Part shown: positions 1 to 6,804 of the stretch, piece by piece | Layout: the number at the start of each line of letters is the position of its first letter | How positions within the stretch are numbered: position 1 is the first letter of the stretch | From: Spirochaetales bacterium | GTDB lineage: Bacteria; Spirochaetota; Spirochaetia; DSM-16054; Sediminispirochaetaceae | Length of the DNA stretch: 13,146 nt | Assembly: GCA_021767325.1 (NCBI GenBank) | Contig: JAASTM010000018.1 | Location: 1-13,146 of the forward strand | Direction: 5' to 3' | Made by a program: the position numbers and the translations under genes | The notes under the pieces: model-generated | The model's input: only the letters and a program-made list of their open reading frames with translations | Told to the model about the DNA's origin: nothing | The model's database searches: none

Positions 1-103
1 CAGTACCGTCGGCCCGCTCCTGTGCCCCCTCGGCCATCACAGCGGTAACGGATACCAGTCCGATCATCGCTGCCATTAGAATCATACCTATACTTCGTTT
101 CAT
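1..103 (-). CDS. N-terminus of an exported protein, probably an ABC sugar-binding protein (partial)
   Basis: Only the first 34 codons are present; the gene runs off the left edge. The start is the ATG complementary to bases 101-103, preceded by a strong Shine-Dalgarno AAGGAGGG (108-115). The peptide begins MKRS, has a hydrophobic core of about 18 residues (IGMILMAAMIGLVSVTAV), and then MAEGAQERADGT. This is a type I signal peptide with likely cleavage after the alanine of VMA; no lipobox cysteine is seen. An EGAQE-like start of the mature chain is common in spirochaete periplasmic solute-binding proteins, and the gene at 11751-13034 has a similar AAGGQEK. The substrate-binding assignment is therefore inference from the signal region only. 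It is transcribed divergently from the kinase gene at 303. Confidence 0.6.
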   Translation of the reverse strand, partial: MKRSIGMILMAAMIGLVSVTAVMAEGAQERADGT

Positions 104-274
104 ATAACCCTCCTTCAGGTCAGTTTTAGTTTCTGATAAGAAGGTAGAGGAAAAATATGAACGAAATGTGAATGAGATGTAGAGATTTTTTGCAGTAGCG
201 GGCTGAAAACACCCTTATAGGCATTAAATTACTCCAAATTCGCCAAAAACCTACTCTATATAATCTAAGTTCTA

Positions 275-283
275 TGCTATACT
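275..283 (+). promoter_or_regulatory. Extended -10 promoter of the CHASE kinase gene
   Basis: TGC-TATACT (275-283) matches an extended -10 element. No good -35 lies 16-18 bp upstream (255-260 reads TCTATA), which is compatible with an extended -10 promoter. It predicts transcription from about base 290 and a very short leader before the ATG at 303. The Shine-Dalgarno is weak (AAAGAGAA, 289-296). A second TATAAT at 259-264 also lacks a -35. The rest of the 199-base divergent gap (104-302) is AT-rich, and I see no further gene in it. Confidence 0.4.
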
Positions 284-302
284 GTGTGAAAGAGAAATAA
301 GT

Positions 303-2144
303 ATGAAATATATACACATCGGAGTTGTAGCCATCATTGGCTTTCTTCTGCTTTCGCTGTTAGATAACTATTATACTCACACCTGGCAGGAACAAAGAGA
401 GGAGGAGCTTTCCAATCGAGCTGATCTGGTGCAGATACGCCTCCAAAATACACTCCAAAGTAGGATAAATGCTACTCATTACATCAAATCGCTGTTCCAG
501 CTGCACCCGGATACTACGGTGGATGAATTCAGTAAGTTCGCGCAGAGTATGATAGAATCTACCCCAGCCCTGAGAGCACTCCAGTTTGCCGATAAAAGCA
601 CACAGGTGGTGTACGTATATCCCCCAAAAGGAAACGAGGTCACTATTAGGGATCCGATGGTCCTGCTGCAGGACCCGGTCAGGGCCCAGTACGTACAGAA
701 GTCAATCGAGGAAAAACGGATGACTGTTCAGCCCCCTTTTGAACTACGACAGGGCGGACTCGGCCTGATTGTGCGAAATCCAATTTTCATTTCCGGCGAA
801 TTGATTGGAATAGCAATTGCGGTCCTGGATGCTCCGGCAGTCATTGACGCAGCCTGGCCCGACACTGAAAAAAGCCCCTTTGTGTACAGTCTCACAGACT
901 CGGAAGGTCATACGTTCTACAACAGTTTACACGCGGAGGATGCATCCGAACAACGCAGGATATCCTTTGCAGATGCCGAGTGGTTGCTCCAAGTGTCTTA
1001 TAAGCACGCCACTACAGCGCATCGCAGAAGTGATCAGCTTATTATCCTTGGCCTGGGGAGTACAGTACTCATTGTGTTACTCACATTCATCTGGTTTCTG
1101 AACCATCGTAACGACTTCATGCAGAAGAAGGTGTATGAGAAAACCAAGCGCCTGCACGCGAGCGAACGGCGTTTTCGCATTGTAGCCGACTATACGGTCG
1201 ACTGGGAGTATTGGGTTTCCCCACAGGGCACACTTCTATATAATTCTCCTTCCTTCGAACAGATTACCGGCTATCCAGTCAGTGCAGTTACAAATCACCA
1301 GGATATCCTGGAATTGGTTCATAGCGATGATACAGCGGTGTTTTCCGAACATATCCATGCACCTGAGCACCGTCCCAGGCCTCCTATCGAGTTCCGCATT
1401 CACACCAAAACGGGAACAGTGAAATGGATCGGACATTCCTGTCAGCCGGTATATGATACGGAGGAGAATTTTCTGGGTATTAGAGTCAGTAACCGCGATA
1501 TAACTGCGCAAAAGGCCCTGGAAAAAAAACTTGAGAACTTGGTGCAGGAAAAAGATTATCTTATGACTGAGCTGAATCATCGTGTAAAGAACAACCTTAT
1601 GATGATCAATTCCTTGATCAAGCTCAAAAGCGGCAGTCTGGGAGAGCGGGTAGATCTTTCCGATATAATGCACCAGATAGATACTATTCGAATTGTTCAC
1701 GAGAAACTCTATAAAACTGCAACTGTCACTCAGATTGACTTCCGGGAGTATGCAGAGGAGCTCTTAAAGACAGTTTTCTCTTTCTCCAACCGGCCCGTGG
1801 AGATAAAGGCTCATATACACATCGGCAAGATATCCACAAAAAAGACAATTCCTCTAGGTCTCATTATAAATGAAATTGCAACCAATGCGATGAAGCATGG
1901 ATTCAAACCGGATGAACCAGCTGTGTTTTCGATACGTATGAAGGAAGAAAACGGTGAATGTGTGCTTACGCTTTCAAACAGCGGGAATCCCTTCCCTGAA
2001 GAGGTAGATGTAGATACTACCGACACCTTGGGCTTACGACTGATTGATATACTAAGTACACAGCTCGGCGGGAGTCTCACTCTTGTGAAATCCCCTCAGC
2101 CCGTGTATACGCTGCAGTTTCCGACCTCTGATGAGCTCCAATGA
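303..2144 (+). CDS. Membrane sensor histidine kinase, CHASE-PAS-HisKA_2-HATPase_c
   Basis: A 613-residue two-component sensor kinase. A membrane helix at residues 7-21 is followed by a periplasmic region of about 220 residues that resembles the CHASE ligand-binding domain: ALRALQFADK, then YVYPPKGNE (104-112), then GGLGLIVRNPIF (151-162). Helix two is at 246-266. A PAS domain follows (about 287-405, ending SNRDIT), then a HisKA_2 dimerisation domain with ELNHRVKNN and phosphoacceptor His426. The ATP-binding domain has an N-box at 523-532 (NEIATNAMKH) and a G-box DTLGLRL (574-580). HisKA_2 is the class related to HWE kinases. CHASE domains in other organisms bind small molecules, but the ligand here cannot be told. 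There is no receiver domain, so the partner must be separate; the regulators at 9067 and 9579 are candidates. The core is closely related to that of the next gene. Confidence 0.93.
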   Translation: MKYIHIGVVAIIGFLLLSLLDNYYTHTWQEQREEELSNRADLVQIRLQNTLQSRINATHYIKSLFQLHPDTTVDEFSKFAQSMIESTPALRALQFADKSTQVVYVYPPKGNEVTIRDPMVLLQDPVRAQYVQKSIEEKRMTVQPPFELRQGGLGLIVRNPIFISGELIGIAIAVLDAPAVIDAAWPDTEKSPFVYSLTDSEGHTFYNSLHAEDASEQRRISFADAEWLLQVSYKHATTAHRRSDQLIILGLGSTVLIVLLTFIWFLNHRNDFMQKKVYEKTKRLHASERRFRIVADYTVDWEYWVSPQGTLLYNSPSFEQITGYPVSAVTNHQDILELVHSDDTAVFSEHIHAPEHRPRPPIEFRIHTKTGTVKWIGHSCQPVYDTEENFLGIRVSNRDITAQKALEKKLENLVQEKDYLMTELNHRVKNNLMMINSLIKLKSGSLGERVDLSDIMHQIDTIRIVHEKLYKTATVTQIDFREYAEELLKTVFSFSNRPVEIKAHIHIGKISTKKTIPLGLIINEIATNAMKHGFKPDEPAVFSIRMKEENGECVLTLSNSGNPFPEEVDVDTTDTLGLRLIDILSTQLGGSLTLVKSPQPVYTLQFPTSDELQ

Positions 2145-2150
2145 ACGCGA

Positions 2151-2184
2151 ATCCGGCCGCACAGCCAGTTCAGGCGGAGCGGAT
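2151..2184 (+). terminator. Weak imperfect hairpin after the CHASE kinase stop
   Basis: ATCCG-g-CCGC (2151-2160) can pair with GCGG-ag-CGGAT (2174-2184) across a 13-base loop, starting 6 bases after the stop codon. No T-run follows (attactgatg), so it is not a canonical Rho-independent terminator. It could be an RNA 3'-end structure. The next kinase appears to have its own promoter downstream of it. Confidence 0.25.
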
Positions 2185-2201
2185 ATTACTGATGAGATTC
2201 G

Positions 2202-2230
2202 TTGCTATTGTGAAATACGCACACTATACT
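2202..2230 (+). promoter_or_regulatory. Sigma70-like promoter of the REC-GAF-PAS kinase gene
   Basis: TTGCTA (2202-2207, 4/6 to the consensus -35) is separated by exactly 17 bp from TATACT (2225-2230). The start codon at 2263 has a good Shine-Dalgarno AAGGA (2253-2257) five bases upstream. The 11 bp CTATACTCTGT (2224-2234) match the -10 region of the first kinase (277-287) at 10 of 11 bases. The spacer begins within an ATTGTGAAA motif (2207-2215) also found upstream of both response-regulator genes. Confidence 0.5.
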
Positions 2231-2262
2231 CTGTACTAGTTTTAAGATGAAAAAGGAATACT

Positions 2263-4941
2263 ATGGCCGCGAAGCTTCTGCTGGTTGAAGATGAGGCTCT
2301 GATTGCTATGTCTGAAGAACAAATGCTTCAGCAGCATGGGTTTGAGGTGATCACTGCCTACAAAGCCGAAACCGCATTAGAGATAGTTGAAAGAGACCGG
2401 GAAATAGCACTCATACTGATGGATATCGACCTTGGTGAGGGTATGGACGGAACCGAGGCTGCCCAGAAAATTATTGAATCCCATGACATACCGATAGTCT
2501 TCCTTTCATCGCATACCGAACCGGAGATAGTAGAGAAAACCGAGGGAATCAGCTCATACGGATATATTGTAAAAAATTCCGGAGAAACGGTATTACTGGC
2601 TTCTATCAAGATGGCCTTCCGGCTGCATGCTGCGTATCAGGAGATAAAACAGCGCGAGCAGAGCCAGAAAGAGGAAAAAGAAATTCTACAAGCCACCCTC
2701 AAGCTAAATGAAGAACGAAAGAGAATTGATGACGAGCGCAACAAGCAGCTAATCGACTTATATGCGAAAATGGAGCTCCCGCAAAAGGATCTTCTGGACT
2801 TCGTACTGCAGGCCTCCCTAAAAATTACCGATAGCGAGTACGGATTTACCGGCCTGTTGGATGAGAGCGAATCGGTTATGACTATTCATAGGTGGTCAAC
2901 ACATGCAATGTCGGAATGTGCCGTGCTCGACCAGCCCATTCATTTTTCAATTGCCGAGTCGGGACTCTGGGGCGATTGTATCCGGGAACGAAAACCGGTG
3001 ATCATCAATGACTACAGTACTTCGAAGAAACCCAGCATACACGGCACGCCGGAAGGGCATGTACCTATAGAACGATTTCTCGGCATACCGGTGTTCGATC
3101 AGGGAAGGGTCGTCGCCGTTGGAGCAGTCGCAAATAAAAAACTGCCGTATGAAGCGGCCGATGCCGATGCCATTACCTATATATATGATAAAATGTGGTC
3201 GCTGCTCCAGCAGAGAGAAAAGGATGAACAGATCATCGAGAACGAGCAGAAGTTCTCAAAAGCCTTTCACAGCGGCGGTGTTCTCATGACGATCAGCCGG
3301 GTGGATGACGGGCGATATGAAGATATCAATGAAGCCTTCATAAATCACACAGGATACAGCCGGGATGAAACAATAGGGGTCACTTCGATAGAGCTGGGGT
3401 TTATTTCAGCAGAGGATCGAAACACTATTAAGCAAGCCATAGTAGAAAAAGGATATATAGAAGATCTAGAACTAAAACTTACCAAACGAAACGGCGACAG
3501 CATCTACTGTCTTTACAACGGTGTAGTCATAGAAGTTTCGGGCAAGGAAAAGCTACTCTCTATTGCCCATGATATTACCAGTTGGAAAAAGTCCCAGGAA
3601 GCATTACAGAAAGCAAAGGCAAGCTTTCTCGATAAAATTTCCGACTTGGCGTATGAGGCCGATACCCATGGAAATGTGTTGTATGTAAACAAGGCCGCAG
3701 AGAAAATAACCGGCATTCCCATAAGCGAACTCATCGGGCGGCCATTCGCTCCGCTCTTCATCGAGGAGGATCGTGAATCTTTATTGGATGTGTACAAGCG
3801 CACACTGCAAGGTGAAAGTCTTGAAAACATACTTACATTCAGGAACGGGAAAATCTGTCATTTCACCAGCTTACCGAATCTCGACGCAGAGGGCAACATT
3901 GTCGGTACCTTCGGGATAGCACGCGACATTACCCACCAGAGAAGAACGGAAGAGCAGCTTACAATCAATTTAGAGAGGTATCGCAAAGGCCAGAGACTGG
4001 GGAAAGTAGGTAACTGGGAGTATAACCTGCAAACCGCAGAGTTCTGGGGGTCGGAGGAGGCCAAGCGAATTTATGGCTTCGATCCGCACTCCGACACCTT
4101 TAGCACGGATGAAGTAGAGAGCTGCATACCAGAACGGCAACGGGTTCATCAGGCGCTGATTGACCTCATCGAGCAGGGAAAGGAGTACAACATAGAATTC
4201 GACATTATTACTAACGATACCCAGCAGCGAAAAACTATAGTCTCGGTTGCGCAGTTGGAGCATGATGCACACGGGGCACCCTGGAAGGTGACTGGAGTGG
4301 TCCAGGATATCAGCACATTCAAGCAGACTCAAACCGAACTGCAGAAATCAGTTCAGCTAAACACCACGCTTATGCAGGAACTCAATCACCGGGTAAAGAA
4401 CAATCTGCAACTGATTTCATCTCTGATTGATATGAAGAGTGCGGAGGCACAGATTGATTTGTCCGATATCCGAAATCAGCTGCATGCAATCCAGCTCTCA
4501 CATGAAAAGCTGCGTAGCAGCGATAATATTTCAGAGGTCGATTTTAAGGAGTATATTCAGGACCTCTTAAAGCGAATTTTCACTCCCTCAGCTACTCCTA
4601 CTGTCAAAGTGGAAACTACAATTGAAGTTGACACGCTCAAAACCAAGCAGGCGATACCGCTAGGCCTCATAATAAACGAGATTGCTACCAATGCTATCAA
4701 GCACGCTTTTGGTGGTGCATACAAAGGCGTATTTCACCTCGAAATGAAACCCAGCCGGACGCACAGCGAATATGTTCTTACCCTGTCGAATAACGGCCCT
4801 GCGTTTCCTGCTGAAAAGAGTTTGGACAATCCGGACACTCTTGGATTAAGACTTATATCAGCACTCGTCGAACAGATTGAAGGTACCATCACTTTGCAGA
4901 AAGAGCCGCATACGGTATTCGAGATTCGCATTCCGTATTAA
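2263..4941 (+). CDS. Cytoplasmic hybrid histidine kinase, REC-GAF-PAS3-HisKA_2-HATPase_c
   Basis: An 892-residue signalling protein with no membrane segment. An N-terminal receiver (4-118) has the acidic pocket E9/D10, phosphoacceptor D54 (LMDIDLG), S82 and K104. A charged coiled coil follows (about 125-172), then a GAF domain (180-315), three PAS domains (about 328-448, 452-560, 573-690), a HisKA_2 domain with ELNHRVKNN and His709, and an ATPase domain with N-box NEIATNAIKH (from 805) and G-box DTLGLRL (858-864). All catalytic residues look intact. With the receiver at the N-terminus, the protein probably accepts a phosphoryl group or signal from another kinase and modulates its own transmitter. 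The neighbouring CHASE kinase is an obvious candidate, by inference only. Its TAA stop overlaps the stop of the convergent gene. Confidence 0.93.
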   Translation: MAAKLLLVEDEALIAMSEEQMLQQHGFEVITAYKAETALEIVERDREIALILMDIDLGEGMDGTEAAQKIIESHDIPIVFLSSHTEPEIVEKTEGISSYGYIVKNSGETVLLASIKMAFRLHAAYQEIKQREQSQKEEKEILQATLKLNEERKRIDDERNKQLIDLYAKMELPQKDLLDFVLQASLKITDSEYGFTGLLDESESVMTIHRWSTHAMSECAVLDQPIHFSIAESGLWGDCIRERKPVIINDYSTSKKPSIHGTPEGHVPIERFLGIPVFDQGRVVAVGAVANKKLPYEAADADAITYIYDKMWSLLQQREKDEQIIENEQKFSKAFHSGGVLMTISRVDDGRYEDINEAFINHTGYSRDETIGVTSIELGFISAEDRNTIKQAIVEKGYIEDLELKLTKRNGDSIYCLYNGVVIEVSGKEKLLSIAHDITSWKKSQEALQKAKASFLDKISDLAYEADTHGNVLYVNKAAEKITGIPISELIGRPFAPLFIEEDRESLLDVYKRTLQGESLENILTFRNGKICHFTSLPNLDAEGNIVGTFGIARDITHQRRTEEQLTINLERYRKGQRLGKVGNWEYNLQTAEFWGSEEAKRIYGFDPHSDTFSTDEVESCIPERQRVHQALIDLIEQGKEYNIEFDIITNDTQQRKTIVSVAQLEHDAHGAPWKVTGVVQDISTFKQTQTELQKSVQLNTTLMQELNHRVKNNLQLISSLIDMKSAEAQIDLSDIRNQLHAIQLSHEKLRSSDNISEVDFKEYIQDLLKRIFTPSATPTVKVETTIEVDTLKTKQAIPLGLIINEIATNAIKHAFGGAYKGVFHLEMKPSRTHSEYVLTLSNNGPAFPAEKSLDNPDTLGLRLISALVEQIEGTITLQKEPHTVFEIRIPY

Positions 4942-6233
4942 AACAACTCTACATTGCCGGCACACTCCTCCGTCTTCGTGTCCGTCGTATCCGTGCGCGC
5001 GGCATCCAGGCCGATATCGTCCTGCAGGCCGAAGGCTGCGTACTCCTCATCACATGAAAAATGACAGGCTGCTCTCTGAACCAGCTCATTATACAGCTCC
5101 TCTTCGGCTACACCGTTGAGCTGAGAGTGCGTACGGCCCGACTCGCGAGCTTCGGCCCCAATCTCGGTCAGGATACAAGCAAGGTGGTCTAAAATCTGCT
5201 TTATGCGATCCTGGTACTGGAGCTGAACGCTTATTTCATCTACATTCTCATGGACCTGAGATGAGAGTTCATTTGAGGTCCCAATAATCTGCTGCAACTC
5301 ATTGATCTGCGGTTTAAGCTTGTGTATCAGCGCCGCATAGTTTTGTCCGCTCTGTTCGAGGCGATTCACCGCAGCCCCGATTCTCTGATTGTACTTATAA
5401 ACCGAGTCATTCACCGAAACAACTGAAGTTGCTATGTTGGCGTGAATCTGTTCGGCAACTTCTTTTGAATTCCGCGAGAGCTTCTGTATTTCGGTACCGA
5501 TCACCGCAAAGCCATCACCGGCCCGTCCGGCCCGTGCCGCTTCAATTGAGGCGTTGATAGCCAGTACATTAGTCCTGTCTGCCAGGTCGTTAATAATCCC
5601 GACAAACTCACCTATCGAATTCATATCACCCTGGATTCTCTCTGCCTCTGCCGAGTACCCGTCACGGATACCGATAAAATCATCAATAAGAGTCTCTGTT
5701 TTCTCTTGCTCGCCTTTTAGTAGTTGAATATCCTGAACGAGGCTACCTTTCTGCTCGGATGAAAGGGCACCCACGACTTGCTGAATTGACCGGTTCAATT
5801 CTTCGCTTATTTCCAGCACCCGGTACACCCGCCGGGTAAACTCGAGGGTGCTCTCTTCGGTTTTTTCTTGAACGATCTGTGTGAGCGTGCGGGTAATATC
5901 GCTGCCCTTGGAAACGCATACACATTTTTCGCCCAGTTCACTGATCATTCGGGCCTGTTGCTCGGACCGCTCCTGACTGTTGGCAAGGTCAGATTTTAAC
6001 GCCCGCAGCTCTCCTGCAAGTTCTTCTCTTTCCTGGTCATGTTCCGTATCGCCTTCACCGGTAAGATCGGAACGGCGGTCAGCTTTTCGCCTGTGCTGAA
6101 TCAGTTGGAAAAGATATGCCGATAAGCCGGCTGCGGCACAGCCGGCCACCAGGTACTCTGCCGCTGCTGACCCGCTGAATGCCGCTACAGAGGCAATTAT
6201 TCCTAGAAAACTCAATATTACTACTGCCAGCAT
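4938..6233 (-). CDS. MCP-like signal transducer lacking a periplasmic sensor domain
   Basis: A 431-residue chemoreceptor-like protein. Two short hydrophobic segments (about 2-20 and 26-45) are separated by only a few residues, leaving no room for an extracytoplasmic sensor. A basic stretch (HRRKADRR), a charged coiled coil (about 63-100) and an MCP signalling hairpin follow. The tip reads DLADRTNVLAINASIEAARAG around E231, then GDGFAVIGTEIQKLSRNS. No HAMP domain is seen. The returning helix carries LQYQDRIKQIL, typical of a subset of MCP-like proteins as I recall. Cysteines occur as CVC (104, 106), C353 and CHFSC (390-394). The tail ends NVELF, which does not fit the aromatic CheR/CheB tether. 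It is last in the operon, 31 bases after cheW. The Shine-Dalgarno AAAGGT (6243-6248) is nine bases from the ATG. It probably joins receptor-CheW arrays and senses internal or membrane state (inference). Confidence 0.85.
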   Translation of the reverse strand: MLAVVILSFLGIIASVAAFSGSAAAEYLVAGCAAAGLSAYLFQLIQHRRKADRRSDLTGEGDTEHDQEREELAGELRALKSDLANSQERSEQQARMISELGEKCVCVSKGSDITRTLTQIVQEKTEESTLEFTRRVYRVLEISEELNRSIQQVVGALSSEQKGSLVQDIQLLKGEQEKTETLIDDFIGIRDGYSAEAERIQGDMNSIGEFVGIINDLADRTNVLAINASIEAARAGRAGDGFAVIGTEIQKLSRNSKEVAEQIHANIATSVVSVNDSVYKYNQRIGAAVNRLEQSGQNYAALIHKLKPQINELQQIIGTSNELSSQVHENVDEISVQLQYQDRIKQILDHLACILTEIGAEARESGRTHSQLNGVAEEELYNELVQRAACHFSCDEEYAAFGLQDDIGLDAARTDTTDTKTEECAGNVELF

Positions 6234-6264
6234 ATCATCATGACCTTTACTCGTTTAGGCTTAG

Positions 6265-6780
6265 TTACTTATGGACCTCAGAGCTGATCGCCTCCAGCTC
6301 GGCTTCTCCGACCAGCTTCTCTATATCCAGCAGAATGATAACCTCCGAGCCCATTTTCCCCAGACCAAGGATGAATTTTTGCTTTGCCTCTTCTCCCTGA
6401 AACTTAGGTGGAGGATCGATATCCTTTTCGGGAATTTCCTGCACTTCGGTGGCAGTGTCTATAATAAAGCCAATCGAGTTGTTTTTCATTTGGACCACGG
6501 TAATAACCGTACGGTCGTCGTATTCACGGGCCTCCATTCGAAAGCGCAGCCGCAGATCGATAACCGGAATTACCTGCCCTCTCAGGTTGATCACTCCTTT
6601 CACGTAGTCAGGCATATCCGGTACCTCGGTGATCTTCTGCAGCTCGATGATATCAGTTACATGCTGAATATCGATGCCATATATCTCATTTCCGAGTTTG
6701 CACATCAAGTACTTATTCTCCAGAAGCTCGTCATCGGACTCTTCCATGAGTTCCTCTTGCTCGTCTCTAATCTTGCTCAT
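6265..6780 (-). CDS. cheW: Chemotaxis coupling protein CheW
   Basis: CheW links chemoreceptors to the kinase CheA at the inner face of the membrane. The 171-residue product has an acidic N-terminal extension (about 25 residues, rich in E and D), then a full CheW domain: YLMCKLGNEIYGIDIQHVTDII, the hallmark PDMPDYVKGVINLRGQVIPVIDLR, then GFIIDTATEV and ILGLGKMGSEVIILLDIEKL. I chose the ATG at 6778-6780 because GGGGAG (6787-6792) sits six bases upstream. The in-frame TTG at 6784-6786 directly abuts that Shine-Dalgarno and is unlikely. It lies 24 bases after the large chemoreceptor and 31 bases before the MCP-like gene, so it is translated from the same message. No cheA is in the window, so the kinase must come from another locus. 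Confidence 0.95.
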   Translation of the reverse strand: MSKIRDEQEELMEESDDELLENKYLMCKLGNEIYGIDIQHVTDIIELQKITEVPDMPDYVKGVINLRGQVIPVIDLRLRFRMEAREYDDRTVITVVQMKNNSIGFIIDTATEVQEIPEKDIDPPPKFQGEEAKQKFILGLGKMGSEVIILLDIEKLVGEAELEAISSEVHK

Positions 6781-6804
6781 GTTCAACTCCCCACTCTTAT
6801 CTGC

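Noticed and set aside
4938..5100. Zinc-binding CZB-type domain at the C-terminus of the MCP-like protein, based on CHFSC
   Set aside because: The CZB pattern (C-[LF]-G-x-W plus spaced histidines) is not present, and the C-terminal region is only about 75 residues.
6781..6786. TTG start two codons upstream of the chosen cheW ATG
   Set aside because: It directly abuts the Shine-Dalgarno, leaving no spacing; the ATG at 6780 has six bases.
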